A stretch of DNA of 27,709 nucleotides from Peptococcaceae bacterium (GTDB lineage: Bacteria; Bacillota; Peptococcia; Peptococcales; Peptococcaceae). Under the pieces are notes generated by a model, which ran no database searches, was not told where the DNA came from, and worked only from the letters and a program-made list of their open reading frames with translations. This document shows, piece after piece, positions 7,093 through 14,659 of this stretch. Made by a program: the position numbers and the translations under genes. Every line of letters begins with the position of its first letter. Within the stretch, counting starts at the first letter, position 1. The stretch lies in contig CAAEKP010000110.1 of the NCBI GenBank assembly GCA_900756555.1, forward strand, positions 1 to 27,709, read 5' to 3'.

Positions 7093-8061
7093 TTACTCAA
7101 ACACTGGATACAATTCGCCGCCACCGCTGCTTGAGCTGCTGTTGTCTTTGCCGTAGCTAAAACTAGCAAGGTCATTGTATCTGTTTCTAAAGCGCATACC
7201 ATCTTTGCTTGTCACAAGCAGATAAATTTCATATTGGATGCCGTCTTTGCGTTCTGCATAGCTGGTGAAGTCAGCCTGATAATGCAGTTTGCCGTTATCA
7301 TTCACTTTTACAGCGGGAACAATATCACCTTTCGGAAACGCAGTTTCCTCTGCCTCGTGATTAAACCCATGTACAGACTCTGGTGCTGACGTTTCTGGCG
7401 GAACTTGGCTTCGTCCATTTACAATACCAGTGTTTACCACAATGCATTCCACTTTGGCGATATCTTCCGCTTGCAGTGGTATGGTTGTGTCTTGTGGTGC
7501 CAGATAAATGTCCAGCACAGCTTGTCCTTCTGGAGATTCTTGAGTTGGTTCGCGCCAAGCACACTCAAGAGGAATCGTCAGATAATCCAGCGGATATTCC
7601 TCATTCAATGCTTCCTGGCGCACACCGTTGGCAGATTTGATGATAAACGACGGCTGAATTGTTTCCGCAGGTTCAATGAGCAGTGTGGCCTGATGGTTGG
7701 CATCGGCTGGCTGTTCGTAGGTTTTGCCGTTGGCGGTGATGCGAGCCACTAAGGTTTCGTTATTTTTTAATTCTTTGGGAATCCCCAGCATGGTAACGGC
7801 AAGCTGTTTCCCCTGCAAGGAGTAGTTGATGGAAGTTTTAGAAAAGAGGCTGGCCTGTTTGGTCAGCAGTTCTTCAATGCGGCGTTCCTGAGCAGACGCG
7901 GCACCTTCCAGACTGCGCACATCGTCCTGCAAATTGTTAATCATATTTTGTGTGCTGGATTGCAGGGCATCCACATCTTTTTGTAGTTGATACATCTGGC
8001 AGGAATTCAGCGCCAGCATACCCACAATGCAGAGCGCCACAACTTTTTCTCGTTTGTCCAT
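7093..8061 (-). CDS. Unknown membrane-anchored coiled-coil envelope protein
   Basis: 322-residue protein, not recognised. Residues 5-21 form one hydrophobic segment; it ends in LNSC (Cys22), which could be a poor lipobox or simply part of a membrane anchor. Residues 23-70 (from MYQLQKDVDAL to IEELLTK) have heptad-like spacing and very probably form a coiled coil. The rest is polar and rich in beta-type sequence, with several Pro/Glu-rich linkers and a low-complexity SSSSSGGG near the C-terminus. The start is the ATG at 8061 with AGGAGGG upstream; an upstream in-frame start lacks this. It is the second gene of a two-gene minus-strand operon with the 62-residue membrane protein. Topology suggests an extracytoplasmic domain; no function is proposed. 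Confidence 0.72.
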   Translation of the reverse strand: MDKREKVVALCIVGMLALNSCQMYQLQKDVDALQSSTQNMINNLQDDVRSLEGAASAQERRIEELLTKQASLFSKTSINYSLQGKQLAVTMLGIPKELKNNETLVARITANGKTYEQPADANHQATLLIEPAETIQPSFIIKSANGVRQEALNEEYPLDYLTIPLECAWREPTQESPEGQAVLDIYLAPQDTTIPLQAEDIAKVECIVVNTGIVNGRSQVPPETSAPESVHGFNHEAEETAFPKGDIVPAVKVNDNGKLHYQADFTSYAERKDGIQYEIYLLVTSKDGMRFRNRYNDLASFSYGKDNSSSSSGGGELYPVFE

Positions 8062-8103
8062 AGAAAATCCCTCCTGTAAAAATAGTTCAGAAACAAGTAG
8101 CAC

Positions 8104-8292
8104 TTATTTTCTTTTGTGCAGATACAGATAAATAAAGTGGAACGCTGTTAAAATCAGTACGATGGAAACACCAGCGGAACAAGCCGCGTACAACAGTGGG
8201 CTCAACACGCCAATCAGAAATAAAGCGGCCAGCGCCAGCACAATCAGCGATAATACGGCTGCGATACCCAATAAGAAAATTCTGAGATTCAT
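8104..8292 (-). CDS. Small two-helix membrane protein
   Basis: 62 residues, almost entirely hydrophobic: two predicted transmembrane helices (about 3-28 and 33-56) joined by a short SPLLYAA loop, ending in the basic tail LHKRK. Not recognised as a family. The ATG at 8292 is chosen because AGGAG lies 8 bp upstream; an in-frame ATG 6 codons earlier has no such site. It is first in the operon, 42 bp before the coiled-coil protein gene, and a good promoter lies at 8368-8396. The two products may work together in the envelope (inference). Confidence 0.65.
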   Translation of the reverse strand: MNLRIFLLGIAAVLSLIVLALAALFLIGVLSPLLYAACSAGVSIVLILTAFHFIYLYLHKRK

Positions 8293-8367
8293 AGTAAAAA
8301 CTCCTGACATGATAAATTAGTGAAGCGGCTCTGTCAGTTTGACCAGACACCCTCACATCATAATTCT

Positions 8368-8396
8368 ATTTTATAAGATAAACAATGTTTTGACAA
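8368..8396 (-). promoter_or_regulatory. Sigma-A-type promoter of the minus-strand membrane gene pair
   Basis: On the minus strand TTGTCA (8396-8391) and TAAAAT (8373-8368) are exactly 17 bp apart, about 75 bp before the start at 8292. Confidence 0.6.
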
Positions 8397-8508
8397 TAGA
8401 TAGAACCGACTGATTGAAATATGCACGAAAGAAAAGGAGTTTTTCAGTCAATTGTTGAAATAAGTAACAGAAAAACAGTAAAATAATTTGCATTTTTGTT
8501 CTTTTTAG

Positions 8509-8546
8509 TTGCAATTTTTGCAAAAAATCGGTAAACTGTTGTTTAC
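8509..8546 (+). promoter_or_regulatory. lon promoter with an inverted repeat over the -10 region
   Basis: TTGCAA (8509-8514) and TAAACT (8532-8537) are spaced by 17 bp. The perfect inverted repeat GTAAAC-TGTT-GTTTAC (8531-8546) covers the -10 box and the expected transcription start, which is the position of a repressor operator. No CIRCE element or CtsR heptad repeat is visible, although lon is often heat-shock controlled. Confidence 0.45.
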
Positions 8547-8577
8547 GAATCAGGAAGAAAGACAAGAGGGAGCTTAC

Positions 8578-10956
8578 ATGACAGATACACAAAATGAAGT
8601 GCTGAATATAGAACAGCAGGAACTAGAAATGCAGGATGTTATGCCTGCCAAAGAACAGGAGATGTCCGTAATTCCATTGCGAGGCATTATGATTTTTCCA
8701 CATACAGAAAATCATTTGGACTTGGGGCGTCCATTCTCTGTGCGGGCGGCGCAGGAAAGCGCACGGGATAACACAGAAGTGCTGTTGGCAATCCAGAAAA
8801 ATGCTGATGCTGGCACACTGGAAGCGGATAATTTATATGAAATTGCGGTGGCGGCCAAAATTAAACGCACCATTAATCTGCCTACCGAAGGTATTCGAGT
8901 GCTGGTGAGTGGTTTATATCCGGTGCGGGTAAAAGAATATCGGATTGGTGAAAGTCTGGTGACAGCCGTTTATGAAAAGCTGCCAGAACCGGAATATGAT
9001 AGAGAAATTCTGGAAGTAAAAGTGCGGGCGCTGCGTCATCAGTTTGAACAATATTTAAAACGGAGTAGCCGTATTGGGGCGGAGCAGCTGAGCCAGGTGA
9101 TGGACGCAGATCCGTTGACCAAACAGTTGGACATGATGTGCAGCTTCTTAAATGTGTCGCTGGCAGAGCGTTATGAACTGCTGGCAGAGCAGAACGTGGA
9201 AGCGCGCATTGATAAAATTCTGGAGCTGATTATCCGGGAAGCTACATTGGCTGACCTGGAACGGGAACTGGGTGAAAAAGTAAAGGCTCAGGTGGATAAA
9301 AGCCAGCGGGAGTATTATCTGCGGGAAAAAATGAAGGTCATCAGCGATGAACTGGGCGAAGGGGAAAGCCGCTCAGAAGAAATTCATGCGTTCAAAGAAA
9401 AACTGGCTGCCCTGACTATTGATGATGAAATTCGTCAGAAAATTGAAAAGAATATTAATCAGTTATTAAAAGTAAGCAATATGTCTCCAGAATATTCGGT
9501 ACTGCGCAATTATGTGGAAACAGTGCTGGATTTACCATGGAACAAATACAGTGAAGACTGCCTGGATATTAACTATGCGGAAAAGGTTCTGAACCGCGAC
9601 CATTATGGTTTGGAAAAGGTGAAGGAACGCATTCTGGAATCGCTGGCAGTGCGCCAACTGCGCAACGATAACAAAGGCTCGATTCTTTGCCTGGTGGGGC
9701 CTCCTGGGGTTGGCAAAACCTCGCTGGCGCACTCTATTGCTGAAGCGCTGAATCGCAAGTATGTGCGCATCTCTCTGGGCGGTGTGCGCGATGAAGCAGA
9801 AATTCGCGGTCATCGCCGCACCTATGTGGGTGCTATGCCGGGCCGCATTATTCGCGGCATGATGGAGGCAGGCACCGCTAATCCGGTGTTCCTGATGGAC
9901 GAGATTGACAAGATGACCACCGACTTCCGCGGCGACCCATCATCCGCATTGCTGGAAGTGTTAGACCCGGCGCAGAACAACACCTTCAGCGATCACTTTG
10001 TGGAATTGCCGTTCGATTTATCCAAAGTGCTGTTTATCACCACTGCCAACTCTTTGCAGACTATCTCGCAGCCATTGCTGGACAGAATGGAAGTTATTGA
10101 AGTGGCCAGCTATATTGAAGATGAAAAAGTGCAGATTGCCCAGCGCTATCTGTTGCCAAAACAGTTGAAAGAACACGGTCTGGAAGAAAAACAAGTGTAT
10201 ATTTCCGCTAATACTATGTTGCAGATTATTCGCGATTACACTCGAGAAGCCGGCGTGCGCAGTTTGGAACGGCAGTTGGCTACTATCTGCCGAAAAGCGG
10301 CGCGGGAAGTGTTAGAAAAGAACAAAAAACGGGTGCGGGTAGATTTGCACAATCTGGAACGGTATCTTGGTAAACCAAAATATCTGCGCAATCTGGAAGA
10401 ATTACAGGATGAAGTAGGGAAAGTGACAGGCATGGCATGGACATCTGTGGGCGGCGAAACACTGAATATTGAAGTGAATGCCTTCCCAGGTAAGAATGAA
10501 CTGATTCTGACGGGACAAATGGGCGATGTGATGAAAGAATCTGCCCGTCTTGGGTTAAGCTATATTCGCAGTATTGGTGAAAGCCTGCATATTGATGCTG
10601 AATTTTTTGAGAAGAACAGCATTCATATTCATATCCCGGAAGGTGCCACACCAAAAGATGGCCCATCTGCCGGTATCTCTATGGCGACTGCGGTGATTTC
10701 CGCTTTGACCAAACGCCCGGTTCACAAAGAATTTGCCATGACCGGCGAATTGACCCTGCGGGGGAAAGTGCTGCCAGTGGGCGGCATTCGGGAAAAAGTG
10801 CTGGCTGCGTATCGCACAGGCTGTAGCAAAATTATTTTGCCGCAGGACAATCTGAAGGATGTAGAAGAAATTCCGGCGGACATTCAGAAAGAACTGCAAT
10901 TTTATCCGGTTCAGACCTTGCAGCAGGTGCTGGAGCTGGCTTTAGTGGAGGCGTAA
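8578..10956 (+). CDS. lon: ATP-dependent protease Lon (LonA)
   Basis: 792-residue cytoplasmic Lon protease of normal length. N-terminal substrate-recognition domain (about 28-225), coiled-coil linker (about 225-300), AAA+ domain with Walker A GPPGVGKT (374-381) and Walker B VFLMDEIDK, and C-terminal protease domain with Ser697 (PKDGPSAG) and Lys740, 43 residues apart as in E. coli Lon. It degrades misfolded and short-lived regulatory proteins. The ATG at 8578 follows GAGGGAG (8566-8572); an alternative upstream frame extension to 8509 would start inside the promoter. The stop is followed after one base by the engB start, a conserved lon-engB pairing in Bacillota. Confidence 0.97.
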   Translation: MTDTQNEVLNIEQQELEMQDVMPAKEQEMSVIPLRGIMIFPHTENHLDLGRPFSVRAAQESARDNTEVLLAIQKNADAGTLEADNLYEIAVAAKIKRTINLPTEGIRVLVSGLYPVRVKEYRIGESLVTAVYEKLPEPEYDREILEVKVRALRHQFEQYLKRSSRIGAEQLSQVMDADPLTKQLDMMCSFLNVSLAERYELLAEQNVEARIDKILELIIREATLADLERELGEKVKAQVDKSQREYYLREKMKVISDELGEGESRSEEIHAFKEKLAALTIDDEIRQKIEKNINQLLKVSNMSPEYSVLRNYVETVLDLPWNKYSEDCLDINYAEKVLNRDHYGLEKVKERILESLAVRQLRNDNKGSILCLVGPPGVGKTSLAHSIAEALNRKYVRISLGGVRDEAEIRGHRRTYVGAMPGRIIRGMMEAGTANPVFLMDEIDKMTTDFRGDPSSALLEVLDPAQNNTFSDHFVELPFDLSKVLFITTANSLQTISQPLLDRMEVIEVASYIEDEKVQIAQRYLLPKQLKEHGLEEKQVYISANTMLQIIRDYTREAGVRSLERQLATICRKAAREVLEKNKKRVRVDLHNLERYLGKPKYLRNLEELQDEVGKVTGMAWTSVGGETLNIEVNAFPGKNELILTGQMGDVMKESARLGLSYIRSIGESLHIDAEFFEKNSIHIHIPEGATPKDGPSAGISMATAVISALTKRPVHKEFAMTGELTLRGKVLPVGGIREKVLAAYRTGCSKIILPQDNLKDVEEIPADIQKELQFYPVQTLQQVLELALVEA

Positions 10957-10957
10957 T

Positions 10958-11560
10958 ATGATTATTAAAAACGCAGAGTTTATCATCAGTGCGGTGGGTC
11001 CTAAACAGTATCCCACTGATCAACTGCCGGAGATTGCTCTGGCTGGACGCTCCAACGTGGGAAAATCGTCGCTGATTAATAAGTTTATTAACCGCAAAAA
11101 TCTGGCGCGCACCAGCAGTAAGCCGGGCAAAACGCAGACACTGAATTATTATCGCATCAATAACAATGAATTTTACTTTGTAGACTTGCCAGGCTATGGT
11201 TTTGCGCAGGTGAGCCAGAGCGTGAAAGAAAAATGGAGTAAATTTATTGACGAATATCTCACCCGGCGGGAAACACTGCGCGGTGTGATTCAATTAGTTG
11301 ATTTGCGCCATCCACCCACAAAGGACGATATTGCCATGTACGACTGGCTGATGCATATGCATCAGGATGTGTTGGTGGTGGCTACCAAGTGTGATAAGAT
11401 ATCCAAAGGACAGTGGCTGAAGCATGTAAAACAAGTGCGGGAAGGCCTGAATGCAGACAAAAGTCAGCAGATTCTGGTATTCTCCGCTGAAACAGGACAA
11501 GGCCTGGAAGAACTGCACAGCTGGGTAGAGGCGCACACCACCCAAGACGTTGTAGAATAA
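10958..11560 (+). CDS. engB: Ribosome-biogenesis GTPase EngB/YsxC
   Basis: 200-residue TRAFAC-class GTPase required for large ribosomal subunit assembly. G1 GRSNVGKS (30-37), the SSKPGKTQT switch-I region, G3 DLPGYG (76-81), G4 TKCD (143-146) and a G5-like SAE (176-178) are present; length is standard. G4 has Cys where Ala or Ser is more usual, which is tolerated in the family. The start lies one base after the lon stop, so translation is probably coupled to lon. A strong terminator follows at 11578. Confidence 0.96.
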   Translation: MIIKNAEFIISAVGPKQYPTDQLPEIALAGRSNVGKSSLINKFINRKNLARTSSKPGKTQTLNYYRINNNEFYFVDLPGYGFAQVSQSVKEKWSKFIDEYLTRRETLRGVIQLVDLRHPPTKDDIAMYDWLMHMHQDVLVVATKCDKISKGQWLKHVKQVREGLNADKSQQILVFSAETGQGLEELHSWVEAHTTQDVVE

Positions 11561-11577
11561 CCAGATGATTTATAATG

Positions 11578-11617
11578 AGAGCAGCTCAAAGGAACAATAT
11601 TCGGGGCTGCTCTTTTC
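11578..11617 (+). terminator. Rho-independent terminator of lon-engB
   Basis: AGAGCAGC (11578-11585) pairs with GCTGCTCT (11606-11613), followed by a T-run into TTTTC. Confidence 0.8.
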
Positions 11618-11652
11618 ATTTTCCTGAAAATTTTATGACTTTTCTCTTTACT

Positions 11653-11680
11653 TTGACACTTTACTATGATAAACTATTAA
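11653..11680 (+). promoter_or_regulatory. Promoter of the amino-acid transporter operon
   Basis: A perfect TTGACA (11653-11658) is followed after 16 bp by TATTAA (11675-11680), about 48 bp before the start at 11728. Confidence 0.55.
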
Positions 11681-11727
11681 ACAGATTCACAGGTAAAACT
11701 TATAACAAGATCTCGGAGGGATAAACA

Positions 11728-12555
11728 ATGAAAAAAAGAATTGCAAAATTGTTAGCTTTGGGTTTAGTAGTAGGTATGGCTCTGACTGGCTGCGGCGGCG
11801 GTAATGATGCCGGTAAAAATGCGGATAATGCGGCAGCAGACGGAGATAAAGCAATGGTATATGCAGTAGAAGCCGGTTCTGCCGGTGAAGCCGTAGCAAA
11901 AGAAAAAGGATTGCAGTATAATTCTGTAGCTTCTCAGGGTGATGCGCTGATGGAAGTGCAGGCTGGCACATCCGATGCGGCTATCATCGACTTGCTGATG
12001 GCAGGCGCTATGATTGGGGAAGGCACCAGCTATCCAGATATGGTTTACACCGATGCTCTGACAGAAGAAAAATATGGCGCAGGCTGCCGTAAAGGTTCTG
12101 ATTTAACATCCTTCATCAATTCTGTACTGGCTGAAAGCTATGCGGATGGTTCCATGCAGGAAATTGCAACAACTTATGGTGTGCAGGAATCTCTGGTAGA
12201 ACAGGAAGCGGCTGAATATGTAGCTACGGAACCAGACAGTGATGTTGCCTATATTCAGGATAAAGGTACTCTGGTAGTTGGTATCACTGAATTTGCTCCA
12301 ATGGATTATAAAGATGAAGCCGGTAACTGGATTGGCTTTGATGCTGATATGGCTCGTCTGGTAGCGGAAAAATTAGGCGTAGAAGCAGAATTTGTTGTTA
12401 TTGAATGGGACAACAAAATTATGGAACTGGATTCCAAAAATATTGACGTGGTATGGAACGGCATGACCTTGACCGATGAAGTAACCAACGCAATGGAATG
12501 CACCAACGCTTACTGCAACAATGCCCAGGTAGTAGTTGTGCCTGGCGATAAATAA
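11728..12555 (+). CDS. Circularly permuted polar amino-acid ABC substrate-binding lipoprotein
   Basis: 275-residue SBP_bac_3-type binding protein with lipobox LTGC (Cys22), Asn/Asp/Gly-rich spacer, and domains in swapped order. Residues 43-118 (VYAVEAGSAGE to TEEKYGAGC) correspond to lobe 2 of GlnH/HisJ-type proteins, and 119-158 (RKGSDL to GVQESLVEQ) to the usual C-terminal piece of lobe 1. A polar linker (about 160-173) then leads into AYIQDKGTLVVGITEFAP (174-191) through NNAQVVVV (264-271), normally the N-terminus of the mature protein. The ends thus fall at the first hinge crossing, between FAVEAGS-like and AQVVVV-like segments that are adjacent in ordinary members. Both halves are complete, so it probably folds and binds ligand. 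The start has GGAGGG upstream. Permease and ATPase follow and look normal. Confidence 0.88.
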   Translation: MKKRIAKLLALGLVVGMALTGCGGGNDAGKNADNAAADGDKAMVYAVEAGSAGEAVAKEKGLQYNSVASQGDALMEVQAGTSDAAIIDLLMAGAMIGEGTSYPDMVYTDALTEEKYGAGCRKGSDLTSFINSVLAESYADGSMQEIATTYGVQESLVEQEAAEYVATEPDSDVAYIQDKGTLVVGITEFAPMDYKDEAGNWIGFDADMARLVAEKLGVEAEFVVIEWDNKIMELDSKNIDVVWNGMTLTDEVTNAMECTNAYCNNAQVVVVPGDK

Positions 12556-12607
12556 TGCAGAACAGACATTGCGAATACAAACAAAAATGTAAATAATAAG
12601 AGAAAGG

Positions 12608-12638
12608 GGCTGTTGCTCTCCAATGCGGCAGCCTTTTT
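12608..12638 (+). terminator. Intercistronic terminator/attenuator after the binding-protein gene
   Basis: GGCTGTTGC (12608-12616) pairs with GCGGCAGCC (12625-12633), with two G-U pairs and an 8-nt loop, and T5 follows. It lies between the binding protein and its permease, a common place for partial termination that gives an excess of binding protein. Confidence 0.65.
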
Positions 12639-12644
12639 CCTTTG

Positions 12645-12665
12645 GATAGAGTGTACAGCTCTATC
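12645..12665 (+). other. Second intercistronic hairpin
   Basis: Perfect 7-bp stem GATAGAG/CTCTATC with a 7-nt loop, 36 bp before the permease start and without a T-run. It may protect the downstream mRNA 5' end or stop RNA decay (inference). Confidence 0.5.
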
Positions 12666-12701
12666 GATACATATTTAAGTTTATAGCAAGGGAGAAATAT
12701 T

Positions 12702-13394
12702 ATGTTAACGAATATCGTAGAGTTTTTTCAGAGCGATTTATTCTGGACTGTAACGCAGACGTTGTTGGACGGTATGGCGACTGCTTTTGAAGTTTTTATA
12801 CTGACCTTAGTATTTGCGCTGCCACTGGGTTTGGTGATTGCGCTGGCTTCTATGAGCAAATTTAAACCACTGCGTTATCTGATGCAGGTAATTGTGTGGA
12901 TTATCCGCGGCACACCACTGATGCTGCAATTAATCATCATCTTCTTTGGACCTGGCTTATGGCTGGGGTACAGCCTTTGGGGCGGTGATGCTGCCGGGCG
13001 TATCACCGCAACTGTAGTGGCGTTTTCCATCAACTATGCCTGCTATTTTTCTGTTATCTTCCGCGGCGGGATCGAAGGCGTGCCTGCCGGTCAGCGAGAA
13101 GCGGGCGAAGTTCTGGGCATGACCAAAAGCCAGATTTTCTTTAAAATTACGTTATTGCAGATGGTGAAACGGGTTGTGCCGCCAATGTCCAATGAAATCA
13201 TTACTTTGGTAAAAGATACCTCACTGGCTAGAATTATTGCGGTGTATGAATTGACCTTTGCAGGTCAGTCCTTTGTGAAATCTGCCGGGATTACCTGGCC
13301 ATTGTTCTACACCGGCGTGTTCTATCTGTTGTTTGTAGGGATTTTAACAATTCTGTTCAACTATATTGAACGTAGATTAGATTACTTTAAATAA
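12702..13394 (+). CDS. Polar amino-acid ABC transporter permease
   Basis: 230-residue HisM/GlnP-type permease with about five hydrophobic helices. The family motif RGTPLMLQL (in WIIRGTPLMLQLI) and the coupling region GQREAGEVLGMTKSQIFFKITL identify it clearly. Start ATG 12702 follows AAGGGAG. It pairs with the permuted binding lipoprotein upstream and the ATPase 12 bp downstream. A homodimer is expected, since only one permease gene is present. Transported amino acid not deducible. Confidence 0.93.
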   Translation: MLTNIVEFFQSDLFWTVTQTLLDGMATAFEVFILTLVFALPLGLVIALASMSKFKPLRYLMQVIVWIIRGTPLMLQLIIIFFGPGLWLGYSLWGGDAAGRITATVVAFSINYACYFSVIFRGGIEGVPAGQREAGEVLGMTKSQIFFKITLLQMVKRVVPPMSNEIITLVKDTSLARIIAVYELTFAGQSFVKSAGITWPLFYTGVFYLLFVGILTILFNYIERRLDYFK

Positions 13395-13406
13395 GGAGAA
13401 GCAGCT

Positions 13407-14192
13407 ATGGCGATATTAGAAGTGAAAAATATTGAAAAACACTTTGGTAAAACAAAAGTGTTGAAGGATGTCAGCTTTTCCTTGAATGCGGGTGAAACAT
13501 TAGCCATCATTGGTTCTTCTGGTTCTGGGAAAACAACATTGCTGCGCTGTCTGAACTTTTTGGAAACCCCAAATAAAGGCAGTATTGCTGTAAAAGATGA
13601 AGTTTTATTTGATGCGCTGCATCCAGAACGGGAGCAGGTGAAAGACCTGCGCAAAAAACGTCTGCGTTTTGGCATGGTGTTCCAATCCTTTAACTTATTC
13701 CCTCAATACACTGCATTGCAAAACGTGACACTGGCAGAACAGCTGCTGGCGAAAGAACGGCCTGATTTTAAACAGAATAAGAAAAAGATTCTCGCAGAAA
13801 TCGACGAACACGGCAAAGCATTGCTGGCGCAGATGGGGCTGGCAGAACGCATGGATCACTACCCACATCAGTTATCCGGCGGGCAGCAGCAGCGTGTGGC
13901 AATCGCCCGGGCGCTGGCTCTGAAGCCGGATATCCTGTGCTTTGACGAACCAACCTCCGCATTGGACCCAGAGTTGACTGGCGAAGTATTGAAAGTTATT
14001 CGCGGCCTGGCGGAACAGAAAACAACTATGATTATCGTTACCCATGAAATGGCCTTTGCCCGCGATGTGGCAGATCAGATTATATTTATGGATGGCGGCG
14101 TAGTAGTAGAGCAGGGGCCGGCGAAACAGCTTATCGATAATCCGCAGGAAGAACGCACCAAACAATTTTTATCACGATATACACAGGGCTAA
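13407..14192 (+). CDS. Polar amino-acid ABC transporter ATP-binding protein
   Basis: 261-residue GlnQ/HisP-type ATPase. Walker A GSSGSGKT (36-43), Q-loop Gln93 (VFQSFNLFPQ), signature LSGGQ (156-160), Walker B ILCFDEP (176-182), D-loop SALDP and switch His213 are intact. An insertion of about 20 residues (about 113-135, lysine-rich) lies between the Q-loop and signature, somewhat longer than in typical members. AAGGAG precedes the ATG. It energises uptake by the permease and the permuted lipoprotein. The operon ends in a terminator at 14196-14233. Confidence 0.95.
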   Translation: MAILEVKNIEKHFGKTKVLKDVSFSLNAGETLAIIGSSGSGKTTLLRCLNFLETPNKGSIAVKDEVLFDALHPEREQVKDLRKKRLRFGMVFQSFNLFPQYTALQNVTLAEQLLAKERPDFKQNKKKILAEIDEHGKALLAQMGLAERMDHYPHQLSGGQQQRVAIARALALKPDILCFDEPTSALDPELTGEVLKVIRGLAEQKTTMIIVTHEMAFARDVADQIIFMDGGVVVEQGPAKQLIDNPQEERTKQFLSRYTQG

Positions 14193-14195
14193 TAA

Positions 14196-14233
14196 AAAAC
14201 GAGACGATTCCGCTAATGTGGTAGTCTCGTTTT
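14196..14233 (+). terminator. Terminator of the amino-acid transporter operon
   Basis: AAAACGAGAC (14196-14205) is the exact reverse complement of GTCTCGTTTT (14224-14233), with an inner CCGC/GTGG stem. T4 follows on the plus strand and the structure could work in both directions. Confidence 0.8.
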
Positions 14234-14301
14234 ATTGTTTTATTCTTGTTGCTTTTGTTATTTTTACTTGAAAGCATCAGGAAAACGAAAGGAGAAAATC
14301 A

Positions 14302-14550
14302 ATGCCGTTACAAATCAACAGCGGGATAGAGCGGGCGCGTATCTTGCAGTGGCTGGAGCAGGAGCTGGGGGTCACCGCTGTGCAGAAGAATGTATATATG
14401 TTGGACGGCTGCACCATCACCTTACAGCCGTTGCCACCAGGTGTGCTGCCTAACATACCTCGCACATTGGTGACATTCAGCGGGGAAGACGATGCCTGTC
14501 AGAAATATCAGCAGCAGTTTCGTTTGCGGTTTTTGTCCGCTGGCGGTTGA
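14302..14550 (+). CDS. Small unknown soluble protein
   Basis: 82 residues, not recognised. Start ATG 14302 has an AAAGGAG site 9 bp upstream. The sequence has a helical first half (IERARILQWLEQELG), a short central VYMLDGCTITLQP strand region, and a basic C-terminal end (YQQQFRLRF). It lacks membrane segments or a signal peptide. It stands alone between two terminators, so it should be monocistronic. The good ribosome binding site and balanced composition support a real gene. Confidence 0.6.
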   Translation: MPLQINSGIERARILQWLEQELGVTAVQKNVYMLDGCTITLQPLPPGVLPNIPRTLVTFSGEDDACQKYQQQFRLRFLSAGG

Positions 14551-14576
14551 AAGAAAAATATGAAACCTATAAATAA

Positions 14577-14633
14577 AAAGAGGCAGTCACAGAATCATGT
14601 CATTTTGATAACGATTCTGCAACTGCCCTTTTA
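14577..14633. terminator. Bidirectional terminator between the small gene and the amidohydrolase gene
   Basis: GGCAGT (14582-14587) pairs with ACTGCC (14622-14627) and AGAATC (14591-14596) with GATTCT (14613-14618). A-run before and T-run after the stem allow termination of both converging genes. Confidence 0.75.
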
Positions 14634-14659
14634 TTATTTGTTGATTATTTTTTTTACAC

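Noticed and set aside
8087..8356. 89-codon minus-strand frame overlapping the small membrane protein gene
   Set aside because: Out of frame with the hydrophobic protein that has the good ribosome binding site and promoter; composition is not protein-like.
11728..12555. Two adjacent broken binding-protein genes instead of one permuted gene
   Set aside because: The reading frame is continuous with one lipobox, no stop or frameshift, and a natural polar linker between the halves.
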